This document shows positions 25,466 to 33,441 of a DNA stretch of 35,517 bases, in pieces; the first letter of the stretch is position 1, and each line of letters opens with the position of its first letter. The translations under genes and the position numbers were made by a program. A model generated the notes under the pieces. The model was not told where the DNA came from and searched no databases. It was given only the letters and a program-made list of their open reading frames with translations. Source of the stretch: Candidatus Achromatium palustre. GTDB lineage: Bacteria; Pseudomonadota; Gammaproteobacteria; Chromatiales; Chromatiaceae. The stretch lies in contig LFCU01000271.1 of NCBI GenBank assembly GCA_001044195.1, positions 1 through 35,517 of the forward strand, written 5' to 3'.

Positions 25466-27457
25466 TCAAGCTGGTAGAGTAATTATAACCATAGTCCCTT
25501 GGCCAGCAGTGGATTCTATTTGTATCTTACCCTTATGTTGTTCAATAATTTGGGAGCAGATGGCCAACCCTAAACCGGCTCCTTCTCCGGCAGGTTTAGT
25601 AGTATAAAAGGGTTCAAAGATTCTGTCTAAATGTTTTGTATCAATGCCTTTACCGTTATCTTCGATTTTGATTTGGATTGTATCAGTATCGTTTGTGGTA
25701 GTGATGAAAATTTCGCCATGTTTCTGCACCGCACTAATGGCATCTATGGCATTGTGCAGTAAATTTAATATTACCTGATTGATACGGGCTGGTGAGCATT
25801 CTATAGTAGGCAAGTCACCGTAATTTTTATGCACTTCAACAACATGCTTAAGACGATGGTGCCCAATTCTTAGGGCACTGTCAATGCAGTCATGTATATC
25901 AACCTCCTGTACTATAGCTTGATCGAGTTGGGTAAAAGTACGTAAACTCAGCACCAATTCGGAAACTTGTGTGACACCATATAGGATATCTTCCAACAAT
26001 TGAGAAGTGGCATCTGGCAATTCTTGTTCTATAATCTCCGCAGTCATACAGGATAGGTTATCAAGCACATCACGCTGTTCTTCGGCAGTGGCACTTTCTT
26101 GTTTAAATACTTGTTCTAGTTTGCTACTGGCAAGAACTAATTGATCAAATTGCTCTAAGATGCTTTTAGTCATAATGAGATTATTTTTCATATACCCCAG
26201 CGGAGTATTGATCTCATGTGCCAATCCTGCTACCATCTGACCTAGCATAGCCATCTTTTCTGATTGCACTAGTTGCGTTTGCGAAGTTTTGATTTTTTCT
26301 AATGCTTGGGATAATTCTTGGGTACGATCAGCGACTTTTTGTTCCAATATTTGTTGTTCTTGCTCGGCTTTCCGTAGTTTTTCAGCTGCCTCTGCGTGCT
26401 CACGCCGTTCTGCCTCTAAACGCACTTCTTTTTGCTTAGCTATAAATGACAAAACACTGAAACGTAATAAGCCACTGGAGCTAGTCAAAACAACAATCCA
26501 TAATACAACTAGTATCACTGCAATGGCATTGAACAAATCGTTTGCTGCACTTAACATATAGGACTTTTGGGTTTCAACATGGATGGTCCAATTCGTATAT
26601 CGAACAGGATTTTGTGCAACAAAATACTTATGTAGATCTAAAACTCCACGAAATTGATCCAACACAGTGTGCTGTAATTCCAGTATGGTTTTTATCGTTT
26701 TACCTTGTTTGGCAGCAAATTGTAACAATTCTTTTTGCTGGGGATGGACAAAAATTGCATTGCGTGCTGTAGTAACATAGATAACTTCTCTTTGGTCTAC
26801 ATGTTCTTGTAATACTAATTGATGCAACAATGGCAATACCATATCGACAGTTATAACTCCGTTAAAATCCTGTTTATCAGTAAAAAATGCCAAAGATGCA
26901 CTCATATAAACTAGATCTGTATCGAAGTATGGTTCAGTAAAGGCAATTTTGCCATTAGCTTTCTTGCCCGCTTGGTACCAGTTATGCCGATGAAAATCAT
27001 ATTTTTCAGTAGTCCATTCGTAGGTTAATACAGGTGGTTTCCCTACATCACCTTGATGTATATATGGACCAAAATATCGGGTTTTCTTATCAAATTGATA
27101 GGGTTCAAACCAAGCACCAATGCCATAAATAGTCTGTTGGGGAGCGGACAACAGCATACCCTTCAAAGTCTGTTCCACTATTGTCTTATCATTACGTAAT
27201 GGTGCTATCAAATGCGCTGTACTTTTAGCTAATTGTCGAGTACTGATAAGATAGTTTTCGATTTTGTCGGCGACCTCTTTTGCCCGCAATGCTACTTTTG
27301 TTTGAGCTGTCTCTTCCATCCCTGCTATACGTACTTGGTAAAATCCAACAAGTCCGACACTTATAATGATACCAATTAGCCATATGATCGCAAACATAGC
27401 TAAAAATCGGGGTTGTTGCCATACAGCGGTAATTATGCGTTGAAATTTGTTTTGCAT
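25466..27457 (-). CDS. Membrane sensor histidine kinase with Cache domain (pair 1)
   Basis: This 663-residue protein has an N-terminal membrane helix at about 18-40 (AIIWLIGIIISVGLVGFY). An extracytoplasmic segment of about 270 residues follows, with double-Cache features (GIGAWFEPYQFDKKTRYFGP; ASLAFFTD...FNGVITVDM). The second membrane helix is near 315-330 (IAVILVVLWIVVLTS). A coiled coil leads to the HisKA site, LAHEINTPLG with H414. The ATPase domain shows the N box INQVILNLLHNA and the G boxes DNGKGI and GAGLGLAI. A small extracellular molecule is the likely signal. From the coiled coil onwards it is nearly identical to the kinase at 28688-30574, but the sensor is unrelated. Confidence 0.92.
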   Translation of the reverse strand: MQNKFQRIITAVWQQPRFLAMFAIIWLIGIIISVGLVGFYQVRIAGMEETAQTKVALRAKEVADKIENYLISTRQLAKSTAHLIAPLRNDKTIVEQTLKGMLLSAPQQTIYGIGAWFEPYQFDKKTRYFGPYIHQGDVGKPPVLTYEWTTEKYDFHRHNWYQAGKKANGKIAFTEPYFDTDLVYMSASLAFFTDKQDFNGVITVDMVLPLLHQLVLQEHVDQREVIYVTTARNAIFVHPQQKELLQFAAKQGKTIKTILELQHTVLDQFRGVLDLHKYFVAQNPVRYTNWTIHVETQKSYMLSAANDLFNAIAVILVVLWIVVLTSSSGLLRFSVLSFIAKQKEVRLEAERREHAEAAEKLRKAEQEQQILEQKVADRTQELSQALEKIKTSQTQLVQSEKMAMLGQMVAGLAHEINTPLGYMKNNLIMTKSILEQFDQLVLASSKLEQVFKQESATAEEQRDVLDNLSCMTAEIIEQELPDATSQLLEDILYGVTQVSELVLSLRTFTQLDQAIVQEVDIHDCIDSALRIGHHRLKHVVEVHKNYGDLPTIECSPARINQVILNLLHNAIDAISAVQKHGEIFITTTNDTDTIQIKIEDNGKGIDTKHLDRIFEPFYTTKPAGEGAGLGLAICSQIIEQHKGKIQIESTAGQGTMVIITLPA

Positions 27458-27588
27458 TGTATAAGGTATCGAAAAAATTGATTAAACAGGTAGATTGCGC
27501 ACTACGCACCCTATAATCTTTGGGATTGAATTAACATCCTTATTATCAATCTTCCATGATAAATAATTTGCAACTATCTAATTTTTAG

Positions 27589-27617
27589 ATTGTTCCCACG
27601 CAAAACGTAGGAACAAT
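27589..27617. repeat. Hairpin between the two two-component pairs
   Basis: ATTGTTCC (27589-27596) and GGAACAAT (27610-27617) form a perfect 8-bp stem around 13 nt. It sits 10 bp past the end of the minus-strand regulator (stop at 27627), so it could terminate that transcript. The sequence GTTCCCACGCA also links it to the repeat family at 30786 and 33304. Confidence 0.45.
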
Positions 27618-27626
27618 ATTGGTCTA

Positions 27627-28562
27627 TCAAGCGGCTGTTGCTATTGTATTATTAGCTTTTGCAAAGCGTGTGCGCAATAGCTGTAAGAATCCAGAAGTTT
27701 TCTTTGGAGTTATGGTTTCTTCTGCTAATTTTTCAACTTCATGGCGTTTGGCAAATATCGGAACATTACACAATTGGGTATAGCGTTCTGTGGCCGCAAT
27801 AACGCTTTTGTTAAGCAGAGCAGGGTGAATCGGTTTGGGCAGGTAGCGAAATACCTGAGCCTGATTGATCAAATTAATAATTATGTTAGAATCTTTAAGT
27901 TTCGTCAGTACAATGGTAAGTATATTGGGATTATATTGCTTTAATGTACCCAATATCGGTGTAATCTCCTCCCCTTCTAACATAAGGTCAGTAATTGCTA
28001 GAGCAATATCATTAGTATTAAGGATATTGAAAGCAGTATCCAGATTAGGTGCCCAATGTACTATATATTTGCCTTCAAATTGGCTGGCAATAGCTTCATG
28101 TATTGCGGGATCTTCATCCACTACCATGATATGTGGACCAATAATTTGGTTAGCAGCAGGTATGGTTTCTAATGTTCTAAATGGTTCCATTTGGAGGGCA
28201 ATATTCGTTGCTTTCTCCAAGACCCGATTAATTTCGTCTGTATCCCATGGTTTAGTAAGATAACGAAAAATTTCGCCTTCATTGATAGCTCCAATTACTG
28301 CTGGCAGATCAGCATAACCTGTCAATAAGATACCAAGAGAGAGGGGAGAAATGTTGCGTACCTGTTTCAATAATTCTGTCCCCTGCATATTTGGCATACG
28401 CTGATCGCTTACTACTACATGATAGTGATCATTGCTTATTAGCTTCAGTGCCTCAGTCGGATCGGTTACGCCTTTTACCTTGTAACTGGCACGAAATTGC
28501 ATGGTCAGAGACCGTACAATGCGTTCTTCATCATCAATAAACAAAACTTTAGGTTTACTCAT
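27627..28562 (-). CDS. Dual-receiver response regulator (pair 2)
   Basis: This 311-residue paralogue of the regulator at 24444-25376 aligns over its full length. Receiver 1 has D53 in VVSDQRMP and the Lys in LTKPW. Receiver 2 has VVDEDP, a better acidic cluster than in the other copy, with D192 in ITDLML and the Lys in LPKP. There is no DNA-binding or enzymatic output domain. A strong ribosome-binding site (GAGGTGAT) lies 9 bp before the ATG. It follows its kinase (28688-30574) by 125 bp. The differences are concentrated in the linker at about 125-142 and in the C-terminal tail. Confidence 0.88.
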   Translation of the reverse strand: MSKPKVLFIDDEERIVRSLTMQFRASYKVKGVTDPTEALKLISNDHYHVVVSDQRMPNMQGTELLKQVRNISPLSLGILLTGYADLPAVIGAINEGEIFRYLTKPWDTDEINRVLEKATNIALQMEPFRTLETIPAANQIIGPHIMVVDEDPAIHEAIASQFEGKYIVHWAPNLDTAFNILNTNDIALAITDLMLEGEEITPILGTLKQYNPNILTIVLTKLKDSNIIINLINQAQVFRYLPKPIHPALLNKSVIAATERYTQLCNVPIFAKRHEVEKLAEETITPKKTSGFLQLLRTRFAKANNTIATAA

Positions 28563-28687
28563 AGTATAATATCACCTCAAAAATTGAACGTTTCCGTGTT
28601 CTATATGGAAACATATAACTAAACAATGCTTACAAATTAAAACGCATGAGCGTTCTGAATAAAATTTTAACCAAAATATGGAAACGA

Positions 28688-30574
28688 TCAGGTTGGTAGA
28701 GTAATAGTAACCGTAGTACCCCAGCCAATGGTCGATTCTACTTGGATATTTCCTTTGTGTTGCTCAATGATTTGGGAGCAAATGGCCAATCCTAATCCAG
28801 CACCCTCTCCGGCAGGTTTAGTAGTATAAAAGGGTTCAAAGATCTTATCTAAATGCTTTGTGTCAATGCCTTTACCATTATCTTGAATCTTGATTTGAAT
28901 CGTGTCAGCATCTACATTCGTAGTAGTAATGACAATCTCGCCTTTTTCACGTACTGTGCTAATGGCATCTGCGGCATTGTGTAATAAATTTAAGATTACT
29001 TGATTGATACGGGCTGGCGAACATTCGATGGTAGGTAAATCGCCATAGTTTTTACGCACTTCAACAACATGCTTAAGACGATGGTGACCAATCCTTAGGG
29101 CACTGTCAATGCAATCATGTACATCGACTGCTTGTATCAAAGCCTGGTCAAGTTGGGCGAAGGTACGTAAACTCAAAACCAATTCGGAAACCTGGGTGAT
29201 ACCATATAAGATATCTTCTAATAATTGGGCAGTGGCATCTGGTAGTTCTTGCTCTATAATCTCTGCTGTCATACAAGAAAGATTATTAAGTGCATCATTC
29301 TGTTGTTCAACAGAAGCTGTTTCTTGTTTAAATACCTGTTCTAACTTACTACTAGCAACTGTTAATTGATCAAATTGTTCGATGATACTGCGGGTCATGA
29401 TTATGTTGTTTTTCATATACCCTAATGGCGTATTGATCTCATGCGCTAACCCTGCCACCATTTGACCTAACATAGCCATCTTTTCTGATTGCACCAATTG
29501 TGTTTGTGAGGCCTTGAGTTTGTGTAGTGCTTGGGATAATTCTTGGGTACGATCAGCAACCTTTTGCTCTAAATTTTCCGTATGTTCTTGTATCTGCCTG
29601 ACCATAGCATTGAAGGTTTGAGCTAATACATCAAATTCATCACCTGTTTGTAACACTACTTGCGTATTTAGATCGCCAGCACGTACCCGTTCTGCTCCTT
29701 GCTTTAAGGATTGAATGGGCCAACTTAATCTTTGAGCAGCAAAGTAAGACAGTATCAGTGCCAAAATCGATATGCCGCTTACAATGCCAAATGCTAGCCA
29801 TTTTAGACGACGTAATCGATTCGCCTCACTAAGTACATCTAAGTCGATACCCAATACAGCAATAGTTTTACCATCAGCATCTTGGATAGGTACCCCTGCG
29901 GTAAGGACTGTCGCCCATTTATCGGTTATAAAGGTATGTGCTATTTTGGTATGGCCAGTTTGCAGAGCAGGTACTAATACAGCACCAGTTTTTACTTCAC
30001 GATAGATGCCACCTATAGGATTGCCTTCTTCATCTGGTTGCTTTTCATAATCAGAATCAGCAAGAAATATTGATAGAGACTGATGTGGCCCTGTAGGTGT
30101 TATTAATGGTATTACTAAATAAGTATACAGAATACGAAATGGGTCAGCATTAATGTCTTTTGGTACTTGTGGTAGATGATCCTGCGGAAAAGGACGAATT
30201 TTGGATCTGGTTGCACGTTTAATAGAACGTAGTTTTTGCACTAAATTTTGAAAATCAGCACCTGCCATATACCGTGCAGCTACTTTTGGAGCTAAAGAAG
30301 ATAAGGTTTCGCCTTCTGGGATAGCTGCCAATGCCGCTTCCGTTAAGACCAATGCGTCTTGTTGTATTTGTTTAGTTAAATTAACGATCTGAGTACGTTC
30401 TTTGGGACCGAATACCAAAGTTCCCGTGCTACCAATATCTCGCAGGCGATTACCTAATTGAGTAAGTACTAACTCATAGGTTTGTGCATACAGCAGATAT
30501 ACCCCAGTACCTGCTACTAATAGAGTAACTAATACAAAAACTAGACTTAGTTTGTATTTGAATGATAAACGCAT
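28688..30574 (-). CDS. Membrane sensor histidine kinase with HAMP domain (pair 2)
   Basis: This 628-residue protein has an N-terminal membrane helix at 9-29 (LVFVLVTLLVAGTGVYLLYA). A periplasmic sensor of about 220 residues follows and ends in a Cache/PAS-like strand set (TVLTAGVPIQDADGKTIAVL). The second helix is at about 258-280, then HAMP (PIQSLKQGAERVRAGDLNTQ, GDEFDVLAQTFNAM), a coiled coil, HisKA with H378 in LAHEINTPLG, and HATPase (INQVILNLLHNA, DNGKGI, GAGLGLAI). It is first in the minus-strand cluster. The kinase core is almost the same as in 25466-27457, so cross-talk between the two pairs is plausible unless the regulators have diverged. Confidence 0.92.
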   Translation of the reverse strand: MRLSFKYKLSLVFVLVTLLVAGTGVYLLYAQTYELVLTQLGNRLRDIGSTGTLVFGPKERTQIVNLTKQIQQDALVLTEAALAAIPEGETLSSLAPKVAARYMAGADFQNLVQKLRSIKRATRSKIRPFPQDHLPQVPKDINADPFRILYTYLVIPLITPTGPHQSLSIFLADSDYEKQPDEEGNPIGGIYREVKTGAVLVPALQTGHTKIAHTFITDKWATVLTAGVPIQDADGKTIAVLGIDLDVLSEANRLRRLKWLAFGIVSGISILALILSYFAAQRLSWPIQSLKQGAERVRAGDLNTQVVLQTGDEFDVLAQTFNAMVRQIQEHTENLEQKVADRTQELSQALHKLKASQTQLVQSEKMAMLGQMVAGLAHEINTPLGYMKNNIIMTRSIIEQFDQLTVASSKLEQVFKQETASVEQQNDALNNLSCMTAEIIEQELPDATAQLLEDILYGITQVSELVLSLRTFAQLDQALIQAVDVHDCIDSALRIGHHRLKHVVEVRKNYGDLPTIECSPARINQVILNLLHNAADAISTVREKGEIVITTTNVDADTIQIKIQDNGKGIDTKHLDKIFEPFYTTKPAGEGAGLGLAICSQIIEQHKGNIQVESTIGWGTTVTITLPT

Positions 30575-31132
30575 ATTCCATCTTCAATTAGTCTATAGAT
30601 TTGAAGATAGAATATTAATCTCTAAAAAAGACCGTTTTGTTACAATTGTTAAAAATGTAATAAAGAATTGTAGAAAAATAAATAACTTATTGAATAATAA
30701 AGTTTTTATTTTAAAGATGCTGTTAAAAATTCAGGAAGGTGATTAATGCTAAAGTTTAGCTAAAGTTTAGCTATAGCTAACGGATACGTCTACAAGTTGT
30801 GGGAATCATAAATTATCGTTCCCGTGCTCTGAGTGGGAATGCATCCTGGACGCTTTGCGTCCTATGGTTTATAACATTTCCAAAACTTGTAGACGTGAAT
30901 TTTTTAAATAAGCGAACCTTACGTAACAAAGTAGAATTAGGTCACACTAAAATAATAGGTGCCAAGGCTTAAGCATCGATTACAGATGCCGTACATTATT
31001 GATAAGCTACCACCATTTATATTTAAAACAGTGGTTTAAGCTGCAACACAAGAGGCTTAAGACAAAAACTCGGCACCAGATTGCTATTATCCATAAAAAC
31101 CATTAAAATCAGTATAAGGGGCAAAAAAAACA
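30575..31132. other. Intergenic region between divergent genes
   Basis: It holds the promoters for the minus-strand two-component cluster and the plus-strand reductase, plus the MITE-like element at 30786-30896. A short repeated motif (AAAGTTTAGCT, twice near 30750-30772) is also present. No gene is visible; the frame at 30552-30746 is low-complexity AT-rich sequence. Confidence 0.6.
30786..30896. repeat. MITE-like element, 111 bp, complete
   Basis: The 13-bp terminal inverted repeats are perfect: ACGTCTACAAGTT (30786-30798) and AACTTGTAGACGT (30884-30896). The inner part contains further pairing (GTTCCCGTGCT, GAGTGGGAATGC, GGACGCTTTGCGTCC). A second, partial copy lies in the opposite orientation at 33304-33388. 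Confidence 0.75.
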
Positions 31133-32020
31133 ATGAAAATACTACTCACTGGCAAAAATGGTCAAGTAGGATTTGAGCTACGGCGCTCACTTGCAGTATT
31201 AGGTGAAATATATGCTATTGATATAGCAGACTGTGACCTGAGTAATGCCAACGCCATCAGACAAATCATAACCAATTACCAACCTGATGTAATCGTCAAT
31301 CCCGCCGCATATACTGCTGTCGATAAAGCTGAAAATGACATTGCTAATGCCACAGCGATAAATGCCAATGCGCCAAGTCTTCTAGCGGAAATGGCAGAAA
31401 CATTAGGTGCTGTGCTAGTGCATTACTCTACAGATTATGTATTTGATGGTGAAAAGCTTGCGGCTTATACTGAAACAGATGCTCCAAACCCCCAAAATGT
31501 TTATGGTACAACCAAACTTGCTGGAGAGCTGGCAATTCAAAACAATTGCCAACGCCATGTAATTTTACGCACTAGTTGGGTGGTAGGTGCTCATGGTAAT
31601 AACTTCGCCAAAACAGTATTACAGTTAGCTACTGAACGCAATACATTAAAGATAGTTGCTGACCAAATTGGTGTCCCTACATCTGCCTCATTATTAGCTG
31701 ATTTAACAGCACATTTAGTAAATAAATCTCAACAGAATATTGGAAAATTTCCTTACGGTCTTTATCATGCAACAGCAGATGGTGAAACCAATTGGTATGA
31801 ATATGCCTGCTATGTGATCAAAAAAGCCCAAATCGTAGGTAAAACAATTAGTGTAACACCTGATTCTATACATCCTATTAGTACTGTTGAATCTCCAACA
31901 CCAGCCAAACGTCCGCTTAATTCTCGGCTCGATACAACTAAGTTACGCAAAACATTTGGGCTACATTTACCAAATTGGCAAGACAGTCTTGATCATATCC
32001 TTGATCAAATTCTATTATAA
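31133..32020 (+). CDS. rfbD: dTDP-4-dehydrorhamnose reductase
   Basis: This 295-residue protein has the usual length for RmlD/RfbD, which makes dTDP-L-rhamnose from dTDP-4-dehydro-L-rhamnose with NAD(P)H, the last step of the pathway for surface polysaccharide. The Rossmann motif GKNGQVG is at 7-13, followed by NPAAYTAVDKAE (substrate/cofactor contact), the STDYVFDG motif, and the catalytic Tyr124-x3-Lys128 (YGTTK). The start has AAGGGG upstream. No rfbA, B or C gene lies next to it, so it stands apart from the rest of the pathway; the others must be elsewhere or lost. It ends 604 bp before the next gene. Confidence 0.93.
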   Translation: MKILLTGKNGQVGFELRRSLAVLGEIYAIDIADCDLSNANAIRQIITNYQPDVIVNPAAYTAVDKAENDIANATAINANAPSLLAEMAETLGAVLVHYSTDYVFDGEKLAAYTETDAPNPQNVYGTTKLAGELAIQNNCQRHVILRTSWVVGAHGNNFAKTVLQLATERNTLKIVADQIGVPTSASLLADLTAHLVNKSQQNIGKFPYGLYHATADGETNWYEYACYVIKKAQIVGKTISVTPDSIHPISTVESPTPAKRPLNSRLDTTKLRKTFGLHLPNWQDSLDHILDQILL

Positions 32021-32100
32021 AAATGGATGACACAGAAAGCATATTGGATTAAACTTGTAATTTTTCAATAAGTTATTACATTTAGTGCCATAGCTTATTG

Positions 32101-32290
32101 AGATATTGAGAAGTTACCCACGCAGATCGTATAAACGATGTAAAAATGATCTGGTCAGAGGGAGCTAAGCTCCCGTCTGCCCACAGAAACGTACATACTG
32201 GTACGTACACTGTTCCTCACAAAAGTAGTACTTACTCAGTCATCCCCATCCCAGATCTGGTACTTCTACTGACGATTGGAAAAATGTCTA
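32101..32290. other. Structured non-coding segment, origin unclear
   Basis: This stretch is denser in pairing than its surroundings: AGATC...GATCT (32124-32152), GGGAG/CTCCC (32160-32174, perfect palindrome GGGAGCTAAGCTCCC), and GTAC-rich GTACATACTGGTACGTAC (32191-32208). It could be the end of a mobile element, such as an IS200/IS605-type end read on the minus strand, or a decayed structured RNA. No protein frame runs through it. Confidence 0.35.
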
Positions 32291-32330
32291 AACTGTAATT
32301 CACACAAAATCACAAAAAATTGCACTTAAT

Positions 32331-32566
32331 GCTTTAACATCCCAGTTTTTGCAACAGATAATTGAACGAGATGAACTTTACACAAAATTAAATCAAAATA
32401 TACCAGTTGAAGCTTGTGAAGGCTGGACTATGGTTATGATGAAATAGCAACCTGCTTTTCATCTATCCAACGTACAGGTTCTGCGTATCGCCGTAAAACT
32501 AATACGTATGCTAATAATAAAAGTGCGTTACAACCTGTGTTGGGATGGGACTCGGATTGTTCATAA
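32331..32566 (+). pseudogene. IS1-like transposase remnant
   Basis: Two broken pieces of a transposase are visible: LQQIIERDELYTKLNQNIPV followed by EACEGWTM and a stop, then AYRRKTNTYANNKSALQPVL in the next usable frame. The ERDELYT...EGWT and RRKTNTYA words resemble the IS1-related transposases common in filamentous bacteria. The central catalytic part is mostly deleted. It is non-functional. Confidence 0.5.
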
Positions 32567-32624
32567 TTTTATTAATATTAAATTACACAACAAAGAAGAT
32601 GTCAACGATTGAGAAGTTACAAAT

Positions 32625-33242
32625 CTACGGCCATAGAGCATGAAAATTAGTTTTATGCTTTGCCAATATTCGACTCATTTGACTTTGTTTGAGCATACAA
32701 AATTCTGCATCTGTAATAAACATTAAATTGGCATCTACATTAGCTTTAGCCGCCAATAAGCCAATAAGCAATAATTGCCGACCCACTATAACATCACTTA
32801 ATACATTGGGATTACTAATATGTTCTAAAGAAATTGCTGATTCTAATACCGCACTACATAATTCCATTAATATTAATGGAATGCTGGATGCCTCTTTTAA
32901 GGCTTGTTGAATAGCCTGAGTGCGTGATTCACTCTCTTTTTGTGTTTGTTTAGGAAGCCTATATGCTGTCATAACTTGCTGAAAGGCATCTATGTCCTGT
33001 TGTGCCAATATAAATGCCTGGTGACGATGCTGCTCAAAAATTATTAGTAATCCTTGAATTTTAGTAGTATGTTCTGCAAAGAGTTTTTTTCCTAAAGTAA
33101 GGCGACATACCATAGATAGTAATGCCATTCCTTGAGTGACTGTGAATGCTGCCGCACTACCACCGCCTGGAGTTGCTTGGTTACTGGCCAATTGTTCTAA
33201 ATAATTCGCAACAGATTGTGATTTAAATGTATTTTGTGGCAT
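32625..33242 (-). CDS. Formiminotransferase-cyclodeaminase / methenyl-THF cyclohydrolase family protein
   Basis: This 205-residue protein has the size and hallmark of the FTCD_C/FchA family, an all-helical fold that uses folate one-carbon intermediates: cyclodeamination of formimino-THF or hydrolysis of 5,10-methenyl-THF. The N-terminal signature is VANYLEQLASNQATPGGGSA, with the glycine-rich turn ATPGGGSAAAF that contacts the folate. The following helices contain the usual AFQQVMTAYRLP segment. Typical family members are 200-210 residues. The start has a modest GGAA site. It is a lone gene with no partner for histidine degradation or serine/glycine metabolism nearby. Confidence 0.88.
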   Translation of the reverse strand: MPQNTFKSQSVANYLEQLASNQATPGGGSAAAFTVTQGMALLSMVCRLTLGKKLFAEHTTKIQGLLIIFEQHRHQAFILAQQDIDAFQQVMTAYRLPKQTQKESESRTQAIQQALKEASSIPLILMELCSAVLESAISLEHISNPNVLSDVIVGRQLLLIGLLAAKANVDANLMFITDAEFCMLKQSQMSRILAKHKTNFHALWP

Positions 33243-33303
33243 TTTTTATTTCCGGGACTGGTTGAGTCTAATGTCTGGACTTAAGTATTTTATTATACTG
33301 GAC

Positions 33304-33388
33304 ATGTCTACAAGTTATGGAAACGTTATAAATCATAGGATGCAGAACGTCCAGGATGCGTTCCCACGCAGAATTTGGGAACAATAAT
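33304..33388. repeat. Partial copy of the 30786 MITE-like element
   Basis: It starts TGTCTACAAGTTATGGAAAC and matches the reverse complement of 30786-30896 for about 85 bp. The far terminal repeat is missing. It lies between the cyclohydrolase and DUF4153 genes. Confidence 0.7.
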
Positions 33389-33441
33389 TTGACCTACTGA
33401 CTAATCGTACGTCGTCGTGCTTTTAATGAATCTACTTGTGT

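Noticed and set aside
24444-30574. Two-component pairs as part of the defence system
   Set aside because: They are on the opposite strand, separated by a transposase remnant and repeats, and have typical environmental sensor domains; no link to the operon is visible.
30552-30746. 64-codon plus-strand frame
   Set aside because: It is AT-rich and Lys/Asn/Ile-rich, lacks a ribosome-binding site, and lies over the start of the kinase gene and its leader.
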